Shown here piece by piece: positions 46,136 to 59,217 of a stretch of DNA of 64,000 nt (its first letter is position 1; each line of letters starts with the position of its first letter). The position numbers and the translations under genes are program-made. The notes under the pieces are model-generated. The model did no database searches. It was not told the origin of the DNA and worked only from the letters and a program-made list of their open reading frames with translations. This DNA comes from Strigamia acuminata (taxonomy: Eukaryota; Arthropoda; Chilopoda; Geophilomorpha; Linotaeniidae), in assembly GCA_949358305.1 (NCBI GenBank), contig OX442315.1, positions 27,492,427-27,556,426 of the forward strand, given 5' to 3'.

Positions 46136-47424
46136 ATAAAACTGCAATTTTAAAACAAAGTTTCTCAACAATGTTATTGCATTGTTTATTTGAGAAAATA
46201 TCAAAAAGGCAATCAAATCGTTAATTGTTAAGCAAAACAAATAAAATTAAAATTATTTCAATATTGTAACTTCTCTAGGAAAAAAAAAATTACGTCTTGG
46301 TTCAAGTACCGTAATTATATGCTCTGCATTCAGGTCGATACAGGAAGTGTTTGTTTTTAGGTCGCCATAAAAAAATCGCAGACAGCATCACATCAATGAA
46401 TAATGTCTAGGTCAACGACTATTATATTTCCAGGCAATTAAATTATCTACCTCAAAGAATACAATATGGAATAGAAACGAATAAGCATCAAATTAAATAA
46501 ACTGTTACCCCTTAAAATATAAATGTAAATTTTATTCAACAAAATAACTTAAAAGCATTTCAATTAAATGATTTTAGCACAACTTTATTCCATTTTAAGG
46601 ATGGAATTGTACAAATGAAGGACGAAAACATGCAGTAACAATTTTCAAAAATACAGAAATTTTACAATGCTTTTGTGGAAACCAATTATCTCACCGGAAT
46701 CATTATCTTACAACCAACTTTTGTTTCGGAAAATAATTTAATTTTTTATTTTTAGTAATTTAAACCAAAATAATGATCACTTAAAAAAAGTAACAAAAAG
46801 AAAAAAAAAGAAACTTGTCCTTTTCTCTACAAAAATATGTTTTACATTTCTATACTTGGCCTTTTTAAAGAAAACCTAAAAACTCAAGCTCCGACCAAAT
46901 CTGACAAAATTTACACAAAGTAATAGCTCTACGTATATCAGACGTAATTTTTTAAAAAAAATAATCAAAAATTTAAAGCCCCATTTGGTGCATACTTCAC
47001 ACAATAATTTAAACTTCAGCATTTCAATGACGAATTTGTCAATCACTCAAAGACTCATTTCAGACACTCTTACTAACATTTCTTATTCAGGTGTCTAAAT
47101 TGATTTAAAAAAAATACAATTTCCTTTAGACTGCACGATTTCTAAATATAATTTCCGATTGTCAGATATTCCCTTCAAAAAAAAAATCAACTTAAAATCT
47201 GTATTCTTAATTCCTGCAAATATTTACATCGTGCATCTAATTTCTAAACTTATACGTCTTTGTGCCTACTGGTACAATCATGAAAACACCACCAAACAAT
47301 ACAAAAAGAGGAAGAAAAAAAAAAAAAAAAAAAAGACTTCAAAATATCCTTAAACTAACCAAATTTTTTTTTCTTTCAGTTTAAAACTTTTTTTTAACCG
47401 GCGTCTTATTTCTTCCTTGATATG
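46136..47424. other. Convergent 3' UTRs, NOP9 and LSM14
   Basis: About 1.3 kb of very AT-rich DNA, including A-runs near 46800 and 47309-47336. It probably holds a long LSM14 3' UTR. No gene. Confidence 0.5.
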
Positions 47425-49493
47425 CTACGCCTCTTGGGTTCCCTAAAAACAACAAACATAAAAAAAATCCAATTTTCGAGTAACTAACATCGCAAACTAA
47501 CCCAGCCTTGAGTTCTCCTATTCTGAGCATTTAAACGAGCGCTATCAAAACCTGAAAAATAGACTAAAACCGTCAAAATTAAAACCAAAAAAATAAAAAT
47601 AAACTAAATTTAAATTCAGAAATCAACCCAAACCTCGAGTCCCTTGATTAGGTCCTTGCCCCGACCCTCCTCTTCCCCGTGATCGACCACCTCGGTAACC
47701 ACCTCTTCCACGGAACCCTCGTCCGCGATATCCACCACGTCGCATGTAGCTGTTAGTCACGCCAAACGTTTCCACGTTCAGCTTTCGTTCCTGACGCCAA
47801 TCAGTTCTTTGAAACTTGCTATTAAATAAAATAATCGATACAAATGTAAGCAAAATCATCGTAAATTCAATAACCCTTACCCCTTGCTTCTTTCTAGCGC
47901 TTCGCAACTTATACTATCGAAAAAAGATTTGGTTTTATCGTAGAATGTTGAAACCTGATCGTCCTCCACATCAGCTACAATTTCTGGCAGAGCTTCATCC
48001 TTCTCTTTCGTTTGTTCTTCGACTGCAACAGCTGCTGCTGGCAACGACGTTGGAACTGGAGCCGATATTGTTCCGTTTGGAATCGAATCAACTGTAATAA
48101 TGTGTTTAAAAAATAAATAAAAATCAAAACAGGGGCAAATTAATTTTCTTTCGTACTAATTAGCGTTTTTGCAAATTTGCTCTCCATTTCTTTGAATTCC
48201 GCATTTGCTTGTTCAAAATCATATTCTCCCTCAAATTTCAATTGTTCTTTCGGTTTATTGAAGCCACCCCGACCTCCACTTCCGCCTCCACGGGGTCCTC
48301 GTGGTCCTCGTCGAATCCCTACATTAAAAAGCATTCAAACATTTCGTAAAAAGATGTTTACAAAATTAAAAATTTATATCTTACAGCCTCGATTCGACTG
48401 TTGCTTTGGTTGTGCGTTCATCGCGCCTAATGGTTGTCGCTGTGGGTTTAAAGGTTGCATAGGACGTTGATTTTGCTGCGGCTGATTTCTTCTCGTGTCA
48501 CGCTTTACTCCACCCTCCATTGCACCTGAAACTTGAACTCCTTGCTCGTTAGTAGGGCTCCTACGTTTTTGCGTCGGGGTTCCAGATCTTGAGGCTGTCA
48601 ATTTTATTTTACGTTAAAATAAATTTGAGATAAATAAACGAGTCGTTTTACTTGAGTATGTAGGGTAAGTTTGACTAGGCAGCATTCCACCCAAATTGAC
48701 ACCATACTCCGAAGATTGAAGACTTCCGGTCGGACTAAAACTTTGTTTTCTAGACTCCGGACCCTGATACGCCTAAATTTTAGAGAGGAAATAAATAAAG
48801 GTTATTATTTTTAGAGTTTACACTAAACGTTTTGTTAACTTACTTCTAAAATAGCAGGATCATTGGGTAATCCTCCTCCTATTAATGCATGATGTTGAGG
48901 CGGTTCGCAGACTTTAATGTCTTTGATATCTCGTCCTCGAAATATAACATATTCATAAACATCGTCTCGTGAAGCTATTGGCTTATCGGTGAAACGATCT
49001 TCAGTGCCGAAAGAACGAACTAAAATAATTCAAAAATTCAAAATTTTAAAACATATTCAAAATTATTCAAAGTACCATACGGCGTAAATTAAATTTTGCA
49101 GAAATTAATTTTAAGCCTATTTGCTATTATTTTTTTTAAATAACAAAAAAAATACGCATAAAAAAATGGAGTCTATCTGTACATGAAAATAAATTAGCAA
49201 TATCTATTTGATGATGTTGAAATGAGTTGCACCGTCTGGCTTAATGACGAGTTAATTACGGAGTTATCGTGACAGCCATGGAGTTGCGTTTTAAATAAGG
49301 CGCATTTCCAATTTAATGTAATTCTCCAGCTGGATAACAAAGAGACGAAGTGTTAACGACACAATAACTGACCTTTTGCCAAGGCCACAGTTGCTTCTTT
49401 CGGGTCAATAGTATATAAAATTCCCTCATAACGAATTTCAGCTTTCGATATGAGGCTTATTTTGCTGCCCACGTAAGCCTTTCCTTCGCTCAT
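47425..49493 (-). CDS. LSM14: LSM14 / Trailer hitch RNP-granule protein
   Basis: Nine minus-strand exons (49493-49373, 49019-48844, 48772-48652, 48594-48385, 48318-48157, 48091-47881, 47818-47634, 47551-47502, 47442-47425) give 417 residues. The N-terminal LSm domain ([39 protein letters not shown]) is followed by a Gln/Pro-rich linker and an RGG stretch. The FDF box ([10 protein letters not shown]), FFD box ([13 protein letters not shown]) and TFG box (LNVETFGV) come next, then more RGG repeats. Such proteins bind DDX6 and 4E-T in P-bodies and repress or localise mRNAs. The very last exon (six codons) is the least certain part. Confidence 0.92.
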
Positions 49494-49751
49494 TTCGACT
49501 TCTTCGCCGTTGAAACTTCCGAGAGCTAACGGCTAGCACTGGATCGACTACAACAAACTGAATCGGACAAATGATGCAAGTAAAATGGCGACCAATACGG
49601 GAACGGAGGCCGAGTTTTATCTGCGGAACAAAGGACGGACAAAGCGCATGCGCAGCGCAGAAAGATGCAAATGATCTCCCATAATGCTCGGCGCCAGTCA
49701 CGAGACCCAGTAGGTGCATGCGCATTTCATTTTTCAGTTTTCTGGTCGAAA
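49494..49751. promoter_or_regulatory. Bidirectional promoter, LSM14 / TAF4
   Basis: Only 258 bp separate the two divergent start codons. The interval is GC-richer than its surroundings and contains GCGCATGCGC near 49645-49654, an NRF1-type palindrome common in bidirectional promoters. Confidence 0.6.
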
Positions 49752-52700
49752 ATGGCGTCAGCCAAATCGTTGGAAGATATGCTTTCTTCTGAAGTGGATG
49801 AATCTGCTGTTAGTGCCTTGGTAGGATCTCTTGAGTCACAGTTAGCGTCGCCAACTATTCACGTACCTAGTCAGGATATTAACTTAGCATCTGTCAACAA
49901 TAATCACGTGAATAGTGCACCGGTCGAAGAGAGTACCATGTCCCGTCTACACGATGGACAAAAACATGGGCTTGCCAACCTCGCACAGGGAAACGCGGTT
50001 TTATTGAACTCAGATGCTAGCAAAGCCCTACCGACGACATCGCAGTTACTAGGCGTGAATTCGGTCGTATCTACAGCAGCCGCATCCACGAATACCATCA
50101 CGGTTACGCTGGCTGGTGCTGTACCTGCAAGTGGTTACATTAATCAAGTCACTTCGACTACCACGCAACAGGCACTCATCAACTCGACTGCATCGATAGC
50201 TGCGGCCAGAGGTGGAGAAATTAAAATTATATACCCGACCCCGACTGCTGTGACTGCTTATCCCAACCTCGGAGGTGGTAGTGTAGTTAGTACCAACATT
50301 ATGCAAGCGCCCAGGACCACAGCCGCTGTTCCCAACGGCAACGGGACGACCGCCACCGTCACCATCAACAAATCGGGTTCGGGTCACACGAACAACACCA
50401 GTGCAATACAGAGTTTGGCGACCGTGGCAGCCCAGCAACAGCCGCTATTGGTTCCGGCCAATTCCCAACAACAACAGCAACAACAGCAGCAGCAGCAACA
50501 GGCCCAGGTCAAACTGCAGCAGTCGGTAGGACGACTGACGGTGAGAGAACAATTAGAACAGAAACAGCAGGAAAAACTTGTGCCCAAATCTCACATTGTG
50601 ATTAAACAGGATGGTGTCAGCTCCGTGCTGGTCAACATGAAGCAAGCGGACGGCCACGCGCCAGCGGGACCAGGCGAACACAAACCGACGGCGTCCACGG
50701 CAGCGACCCCCACCACGATTAACATGCTGAAAAATGTAACGAGCGCGCCCACGGTCATCGCCGTGTCCAAGGCGGGCGCGCAAATGCAGGCCAACCAGGC
50801 TCAACCTGTCAACATGGTCACTCAAGTCGTATCGAACCCCAATATTTTACAAGGCGTTCATCTTGTCAATATGAATGCGGTGCGCCAACAAACTGCCGGC
50901 AATCCGAATCAGAAAACACTCGCTCCCCGAATGGTTATCAGTAATCCATTACGGATCGCTACGTCTCAAATGATCGGAGCGCGACAAGGTACTCCTGGAA
51001 ACCCTGGTACAATGCCGGTAAGCAAGAGCTAACAATGATTAAATTCATTACTTTTTCGTCCTTTTTTATTCAAATGTTTACTTGTTCTCGCCCTACCGAG
51101 TCAATCAACCGGTTCAAGGTCATTAACCCATTCGCAAGTGTTGATTTAACTTGATCGAAAATTGTATCGTGATGGTCAAAAGTCAGAATTCGGGCCTGAT
51201 TTTTTTGTTTTATGATATATTGCCCCCTCTGAACGTCTGTTTTAATGACCCCATGCCCTACTTTTTGACCTGAAAAGTATTTTTTTTTCTAAATAATAAT
51301 TTTTTTTTTATTTTTTATATTTTTTTTTATATAGGGTACCATAACATTACCTCACGGAAATTTAGTGAGAGGTACGTTGTTGTTAAAAACTGACAATGGT
51401 CAGTTTCAATTGGTTAATGTTAATCAGGCAATTACACAAACATCAAATCCATCAACAGGAACTTTTAGGTTTCAAACAGTTCCTCAGGTAAGATTTTTAA
51501 ATCAGGTAATAATTGTAACTTGTGTATAGCGGTGTAATTATAATTAACAAATGTTAAACTTCACTTAAAACAGGGCACGCCACAGCCCATAAGGAGCATC
51601 GCGCCTCAACAGGTGACCGTTTCGTTACCGCTCTCACAAGCGGGCCAGCAAGTAAAGCTGCAGCAGGTACAACAACGTTTTGTAAATGTGTGTCGATGTG
51701 GAGCTTATATTGTTTGAAAATTGCTATTAAGGCGCAAGCAGGGACTCCTGCACATACGGTTGTACAGACAATTCTTCATGGATCACAACCAACTGTCAGT
51801 ATTGTAACAACAGCTCCTGGAAGTCATTCGCAATCTATTGTCACAGTGCCGTCGTTAGTGCATCATGTACGAGTTTTTTGATTTTGTTCGTGTGGGATCG
51901 TAATGAATGGTTTGTGTTTAAATTTAGATGACGAGCAGTGGACAAGGAACCATTTCAGCAACTCAAATGAACGTCCATTCGCCCATGCAGCAGACCTTGA
52001 GTTCGTCAACGACTACTCAAAACGCCGCCGCTTCTCAGGTATTGTAGGAGAACAAATGATTGATGTTGGGTATTAATAAATATTTATTTTGGTTTTAGAT
52101 GTCTCCGGATACTGCCAAGAAAAAATGCAAAAATTTTCTATCCACTTTATTAAGGTTAGCCAGTGATCAAGCCGAGAACGTGGCAACAAATGTAAAAAAT
52201 TTAATACAAGGGTTAATTGTAAGTTCAGAATTTGTGATATATAATTGATAAAAATGGTTAAAATGATTTCTGTTATTTTGTAGGATGGCAACGTTCAGCC
52301 TGAAAATTTCACAAATCAGTTACAGCGAGAGTTGAACTCGTCACCACAGCCATGTTTAGTTCCTTTTTTGAAGAAAAGCCTTCCGCATTTACGACTTTCC
52401 TTAGCGAAGGGAGAACTTGTGATTGATGGTGTGCGGCCTCCACCTGCCAATGTAATTGTAAGCTTGCCATCAATTCCTTCATCTATAGCACCGATTCAAG
52501 TAATTGTTTGACTGATTTACTGTTATTGGTTTCAAAAATGGCAGATTAGACTGCTAGAAATGACAAATTATTGTTACCAGCAGTCATTGATAACTGATAC
52601 TGACTGGTAACAATATCAAGGACATTTCAAGTTGGGTTTTTTGTTCTTAAATTTTTGTGTGAAATGAAAATTCGATAAGTTTTAATTATTATAACCTGTA

Positions 52701-54350
52701 AAGTAGAAATTCTACTCAGAAAAATAAATTTAAAAAAAAAAACACAGTAGATGAATAGTAAAATGGTGGTTTTATTTGAAGTGACTTTGAAAATGATAAA
52801 ACTTTACCAATAAAATGATTGTTTACATAAAGATCCCACAGACTCATCCCGGGATACAGGCGCAACAAACGCAACTGCGTCTAATGGCACCGAGTGCCCT
52901 TGCGCAACATATCTCTCAGCCTGGATTTCAAGGAATTTTGCCTCAACAGCGAGTTCTCACTGTAAAATATTTCACTTTACAAAAAACAAAAATCTATATT
53001 TTCTCACACTTATTTTGACTTTATTTAGCCCGGGCAAAGAATAACTACTGCGGTACCACACGGTAAGAGCCTTCTTGCTGGTGCGACGATGCGTCCTGTT
53101 GGCGCTGCAGGAGCAGCCATTACCTCACCAGCCACTGTCGGAGCTTTACAGCGGATACAGATGATTCGAGGGACGGCAACGGTTGCCTCTGCAGCCAACA
53201 AAGAGAAGGAAAAGCGGTCCTACTCTTCTATGTTACGGGACGACGATGATATAAATGATGTTGCCGCTATGGGGGGTGTTAATTTGGTTGAGGAAAGTGC
53301 AAGAATTCTTGCTACAAATGCTGATTTTGTTGGAACACAAATTAGATCTTGCAAGGATGAGAATTTTCTCTACACGGGACCTTTACAACGAAGAATAAAA
53401 GCTATTGGTAAGTGGTTATTTATTTATTTATTTTTTTGAAAATGTTTTTAGTAATTTATTTTTATTTGGGCAGCTGCAAAGTACAATTTAGAAGAACCGC
53501 CACCGGAAGTAGCAGCCTTAATTTCTCACGCTACTCAAGAAAGGCTGAAAAATTTAGTAGAAAAATTAAACGTTATTGCAGAGCATCGATTAGATATTAT
53601 AAAAGTAATCTAGATTTACAAGATTTAATTTTTTGTGTTTGATTTGGGGCTAAAAGGAATTTTTTTTGTTAAATTTTAGACCGATCCGCGTTACGAAGTG
53701 ACGCAAGATGTGAAAGGACAACTCAAATTTTTAGAGGAACTTGATAGATTAGAAATGAAGCGACACGAGGAACAAGAAAGAGAGATGTTGATGCGAGCAG
53801 CTAAATCGCGTTCAAAAGTGGAAGATCCCGAACAAATGAAATTGAAACTGAAAGCCAAAGAGGTGAACTATAATTTGTAAGAAATTTGAAATTTGAAACT
53901 AATATTTTTGGTGAATTTCTGTAGATGCAAAGAGCAGAAATGGAGGAATTGCGACAGAGGGAAGCAAACATGACTGCCTTATTGGCAATTGGTCCAAGAA
54001 AGAAATTGAAAACAGAGACTTTGAGTAGTAATAGTCAAATTCCGGTAAAATATTTGATGAAATAATTATTGAGATTTGTATCGATGACGATTTTTGTGCT
54101 TTTTAGGCAAATGTTAGTGGAAATTCGTCTGGAACAGGAAATTATTTAAATTCTGCTACTAGGCAACAGGTAGGTTACTGTTTTTGTTTTTGTATGGAGG
54201 GGAAATTCGTTTGGTAACAATATTTTTCCTCTTGGCTAGATGATGCGCCCACGTGTTAAACGTGTAAATCTCAGGGACCTCATCTTTTTGCTTGAACAAG
54301 AGAAGGAGACGAACAGATCTGTGATGCTTTATAAAGCTTATCTGAAATAG
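49752..54350 (+). CDS. TAF4: Transcription initiation factor TFIID subunit 4
   Basis: Fourteen exons (49752-51017, 51335-51487, 51574-51666, 51732-51866, 51928-52038, 52099-52218, 52284-52457, 52833-52961, 53029-53407, 53474-53604, 53680-53862, 53925-54044, 54107-54169, 54240-54350) give 1,055 residues. The first exon holds a long Ala/Thr/Gln-rich activator-binding region with a polyglutamine run near residue 240. The TAFH domain (about 590-680) includes [20 protein letters not shown] and [13 protein letters not shown]. The C-terminal histone-fold domain starts near [23 protein letters not shown] and ends [20 protein letters not shown]. An upstream in-frame ATG at 49665 falls in the shared promoter and is not favoured. 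Confidence 0.96.
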
Positions 54351-56295
54351 TATTAGAAGAATAGTTTTTATTATTGCACCCATCATCATGGTTTCTTCCA
54401 CTTTTCTTCCGCCCATTTATTCAATTTCTTCTCGCTGCCATTAACACGGTGTGACTGGACAATTGAAAAACTGTAAATACAGCATAAGAATGATGTTATC
54501 ACTCGGTTAGTGTTGACCAAACTGAGGTTTCATTTTCATTTAGTTCTAGAATAAGATTTTGTTTGTCGTTGCAATTGGTTGACGTTATTTTTTGAAGAAT
54601 GAAATTATTTGTTAATGAAACCTGAGCAAAAAAAAAAAGTAGTACGCATCGTTCTTCCGACCAATCTTAAACAGCAAATTCACCCTATCATTGTAACATT
54701 AACCATCAATATTCAGTATAGTTTATCATTATTATCATTATTATTAATATTATTATTATTATTATATTATTATTATTATGTATAGTAAAAAAAATGACAA
54801 GTTTTTATACGTAATGTGTACATAAGAGTGGTTAAACTGTAACCACCTTTGGTATGAGAGATTTTGTGCACAAGGGTAGGGATAAAAATGATAAATATAG
54901 AGAATGGCACTTGTTTTATATTCTCCCTTCTTTTTTAATATATTTTTTCAGGAATGGTGATTTGAGGAAAGATAGGAAGAAAAAAAAATTTAAGTTTATA
55001 TCGTGAATTGTACAATTTAATTCAAACCGCAAAACATGCATTGACTTTAATGCATTAATTGTTACCGTTTAATTTGAAATTTTATATTTTGAACAGAATT
55101 TCTTTTTTTTTCTAACTAATAAGGTTTCATCAACTCATGTTAACCAGTACTCGTGTTAAAATAGTTATCTTCTTTTATAATTTTTGTTCCTTTTATTTCA
55201 TACTTTACTGTCTTAAGTAAATTATTTTAAAAAGGAAAGAATTGTGTGAATTATATAATGAGAAAGTTTTTGTTATTATTTCGCTGTTATTCATTGTAAA
55301 TAATAGAATTTTGAATGACTTGTAGAGATAAAGCCATTCTCCATTTAAAGAACGAAAAAAAAAATTGGCACTTGATTGTACATAGTGAGTAATTTTTTTT
55401 GTGTAACTCCCTCGTCCCTGATGCTAAACATAAGCCCGGGGCCAATATTTCATGGACACTTTTTTTAATATATCAGCCAAAATGTTTGTGCATTATAAAT
55501 ATCCTATCGATTATTATGGCATGTACAGTTTTGTAATATAAAATTAAAAAAGTGTAAAAATAGTAAAAGCAAAAAACATTATCGTAGCTCGGTTTATTAC
55601 AGTATATATTTTTATTTTCGTGTTTCTTTGTTGTCCAGAAAGAAACGTATCTTCCTTTGAGAGAAATCATGCAAAAATGTATCAAAACAAAATGTTCCAT
55701 GGGGTTAACTAAGGAAGCCACTGTTAGTAGAAAACTCACTCGCTCGGCTTTATATTTTTGCAGCTCACCAAAAATGCTGTAGTAGCGATAAGTCGGTGGA
55801 AAAATATGAAATATTTTCCATACAAACTGGGTTAGTTAGCTGCGGTGTCGATTTATTAGGGGGATTTGTCCGGATTTAACTATTATTATAATTACAGTAC
55901 TGGAGACAGTCTCTGGAGTGTACGTTTTCTGTACTATGTACAATTACACGTTGATTAAAAGCTATTAATACTTTTGAAGAAAAATTTAACTTAACTTTCA
56001 AATTTATTCCGTCTGGTCTGGGGATTTAAATGTGCAAATTAGGACGTCGGGGAGAAATAAATTATTCATAAAAAAATACCTTTAAATGGATTAATAACTC
56101 CACTTGAAACTTCGATGAATGGATGTCCTGATCTGTTTTTCTATTTCGTTTTTTTAAATTTTTTCCGGCAAGTGTGCAGCAAAGGATTATAACACTTGGA
56201 GGAAACGTTATATTTATTCAGATTTTAATTCATTTCACGGTATGTCACTAGTTTTAACCTAATTCATAATAACATAGAGTGAGGCTAGTTTGAAT
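54351..56295. other. TAF4 3' UTR and intergenic DNA
   Basis: AT-rich, with a TTA/ATT trinucleotide run at about 54730-54780. The stretch 55730-55815 resembles 58550-58645 in the defensin-like cluster (shared GGCTTTA(T/A)ATTTTTGCA and AAGTCG...ATGAAAT), suggesting an older cluster unit. No gene. Confidence 0.5.
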
Positions 56296-56771
56296 TTAGC
56301 GCCAAATGCAACATTTTTGTCCTGCCGGACAAACTGAATCTTTTTCGATAGAATCTCCGCAATTCTGAGTTGTGCATTCTCCGCCTTGTCTGCCACAAGT
56401 TTTATCGTTGGGATCAGATGGAACTAAAATAGTTAATTGCCAAAATAAAAATAAAAATATTAGAATTGAACCGTCAAGTTTCGATCAATCCAAAATATAC
56501 TTGTTGCGCAGCAGTCTATGCCTTTCGATTGTTGCTTAGGACATAGGCCGGGTTTACGATCTTCTTCCGGACAAAATTGTACCTGTCCACAAACACCACC
56601 TTGGCTTAAGCACTTCTTTTCATTATAAACGGCAGCTGTCAGAGTAGAAGATTATTCAGGAACAAGTTATCATTATATCTACATCTCTTACAAACCTGAA
56701 CGTGATGATAAATAAGTTGGAATTACAAATCCAAAAATTACAATCAGGGAAAATAGCATGTTGTTATGCAT
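56296..56771 (-). CDS. Secreted double beta-defensin-like protein, copy 1
   Basis: Three minus-strand exons (56771-56696, 56635-56501, 56423-56296), 112 residues. Exon 1 is a signal peptide (MLFSLIVIFGFVIPTYLSS). Exons 2 and 3 each encode one six-Cys module: C-x6-C-x5-C-x9-C-x9-CC and C-x6-C-x4-C-x9-C-x5-CC. The second spacing is close to the beta-defensin pattern. Both modules begin with a C-x(3)-GG-x-C core and end in a double Cys. The mature protein would be about 90 residues, probably extracellular and disulfide-rich. An antimicrobial role is inference; other six-Cys inhibitors or venom-like folds remain possible. Confidence 0.75.
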
Positions 56772-57355
56772 GACGGAGATGTCGGTGTGAAATTGCTTTT
56801 AGAATTTGACCTGTTTCATTCCTTGAATAAGGTGGGCGAGTTAATCGTTGTTAAACACAGGAAAGTGAAAAACAATTTAAATACTGAACGGCCATAAAAT
56901 ATCATTTTTTTAGTGCATTTGTGGATATAAATCGTGTGAATAGAGATAATAAAAATTGAACATTTAAACTTTTATTTTACCATAGCCTTGAATTGCGCAT
57001 ATCTGCGTCGTCCGATTTTATTATTATTATTATTGGTTTCAAAAGTTTAAGTTACATCCTGCAACATGAAATTAAACAATTGCAATATATCGCAATATAT
57101 CGCAGTTGATTGCCAGCCCAACTCTGCGTCATGGTTAAGAAGGTATGCACTTTAGCTCTCGGAGAAAACTTGGAGCTAATAAACACTTTGCAACTCCATC
57201 TACTGATGTACAGCTTTAACTGATTGCAATTACTATTAAAATTCAACACGTAGTCTCGGAGGCAACGTTATATTTATTCAAATTTTAATTCATATCACGG
57301 TATGTCATTAGTTTTAACCTAATTCATAATAGCATAGAGTAAGGCTAGCTTGAAT

Positions 57356-57819
57356 TTAGAGCCAAATGCAACATCTTTGACCTGGCGGACAAACTGAATC
57401 TTTTTCGACAGAGTTTCCGCAATTCTGAGTTGTGCATTCTCCGCCGCGTCTGCCACAAGTTTTATCGTTGGGATCAGATGGCACTAAAATAATTAATTAC
57501 CAAAATAAAAATAAAAAAATTGGAATTGAACCGTCAAGTTTTGATCAATCCAAAATATACTTGTTGCGCAGCAGTCTATGCCTTTCGATTGTTGTTTAGG
57601 ACAGAGACCGGGTTTACGATCTTCTTGCGGACAAAATTGTACCGGTCCACAAACACCACCTTCCCTTAAGCACTCCTCTTCATTATAAACGGCAGCTGTC
57701 AGAGTAGAAGATTATTCAGGAACAAGTTATCATTATATCTATATCTCTCACAAACCTGAACGTGATGATAAATAAGTTTGAATTACAAATCCAAAAATTA
57801 CAAGCAGGGAAAATAGCAT
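57356..57819 (-). CDS. Secreted double beta-defensin-like protein, copy 2
   Basis: Tandem paralogue of the gene at 56296-56771, in the same orientation and exon pattern (57819-57756, 57695-57561, 57483-57356), 108 residues. All twelve Cys are kept. Changes cluster between cysteines (CLREGG for CLSQGG, PPGQR for PAGQK, a C-terminal Leu for Arg). The upstream ATG used in copy 1 is lost, so it starts at the inner MLFSL. More basic/acidic exchanges than silent drift would suggest, but too few sites to judge selection. Confidence 0.75.
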
Positions 57820-58719
57820 GTTGTTATGCACGGAGATGTCGATGTGTAAATTCATTGCATTTAGACTTCGACCTGTTTCCTTCCTTGAATAAGGTGGCCG
57901 AGTCAATTTTTTTTAAACACAGGAAAGTGAAAAACAAATTAAATACTGAAAGGCCATAAAATATCATTTTTTTTAGTGCATTTGTAGGTACAAACTACAA
58001 ATCCTGTGAATAGATGTCATAAAAATTGAACATTTAAACTTTTATTTTACCATAGCCTTGAATTGCACATTTCTGTGTTGTTCGGTTTTATTATTATTAT
58101 TATTATTGGTTTCAAAAGTTTAAGTTACATCCTGCAACATGAAATTAAACAATTGCAATATATCGCAATATATCGCAATTGATTGCCAGCCAAACTCTGT
58201 GTCATGGTCACGACACGAAGGTATGTACTTTAGATCTCGGAGAAAACTTGGGCCTAATAAACAATTTGCAACTCCATCTACTGATATACAGCTTCAACTG
58301 ATTCCAATTACTATTAAAATTCAACACGTAGTCTTGAGTTCTTCATTTCTAGAGAACCACAACTCAAACATCTAATTAAGTAACACCACGACAAAAACAG
58401 CTTTTTCAAGGCCGCATTTCGTCAAGGGTGGCCCTAGAGCCACGAACGCGTTAGGAACCGGAACCATTTTAAAAACATAAACAACTGTGCAGTGCAGTTG
58501 CACGCAGGGGTAGGTTGTTTTAGAACTGAAACTATTATCAGCATCACTTGCTTGGCTTTAAATTTTTGCAAGATGCAACTCACTAAAAATTCTGTATGTC
58601 GTACCGTAGTGAAAAGTCGTTGGCAAAGTATGAAATGATAATAAAACTTGAAGAAAACATACATTCAAATTTTAATTCATATCACTAGTTTAAGCTAATT
58701 GCTAATACCACTGCGTGAG

Positions 58720-59217
58720 GCTAACTTGAATTTAGCCCAAATGCAACGTCTTTGTCCTGGTGGACAAATTGAACCATATTCGATGGAGTTTCCGCATTCC
58801 TCAGTTGTGCATTCTCCTCCCCGTCTCCCACATGTTTTATCGACGGGATCGGATGGAACTAGATACCGGTAGTTAATTACCAAAATAAAAATAAAAATAA
58901 AAATATTAGAATTGAACATTCAAAGTTTTGATCAATCAAAAATGTACTTATTGCGCAGCAGTCTACGCCATTCGATTGTTGCTTAGGAAGAGGCCGGGTT
59001 TACGGTATTTTTTCGGACAAAATTGTACCTCTCCACAAACTTCACCAACCCTTAAGCAACCATCTTGGTTAAAAACGACAACTGTCAGAGTTAAAGATTA
59101 TTCTGAAACAAATTTTTATCATCAAATTCATATCGGACACAAACCTGATGGCAAAGTCTGGATTATACATCCAACAATTACAATACCAGTAAACGAAAGC
59201 AACATCTTGTTATGCAT
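58720..59217 (-). pseudogene. Double beta-defensin-like protein, copy 3, degenerate
   Basis: Third paralogue: signal-peptide exon from the ATG at 59217, module exons at about 59090-58948 and 58858-58725. Exon 2 lost one base at the codon of its fourth Cys, shifting the frame to an early stop. Exon 3 has Arg for the first Cys of the terminal CC pair and no longer stops where copies 1 and 2 do. The gene is probably dead. Confidence 0.7.

Larger units (their letters stand above)
56205..58334. repeat. Tandem duplication units of the defensin-like cluster
   Basis: Two direct units of about 1.06 kb (from about 56205 and about 57262) are alike across coding, intron and flanking DNA. Each contains the module gene, an ATTATTATT run and a tail with a doubled ATATCGCA string and an LTR-like segment. 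A third, more diverged unit starts near 58665. Confidence 0.8.

Noticed and set aside
49665-49751. Upstream in-frame ATG extending TAF4 by 29 residues
   Set aside because: It lies in the shared LSM14/TAF4 promoter; the next Met begins the conserved [11 protein letters not shown] and has a better context.
49904-50825. Several minus-strand ORFs inside the first TAF4 exon, one with a polycysteine run
   Set aside because: They are shadows of GC-richer TAF4 coding sequence; the Cys run is the antisense of the CAG/CAA polyglutamine tract.
54730-54785. Run of ATT/TTA triplets
   Set aside because: A plain microsatellite in the TAF4 3' flank.
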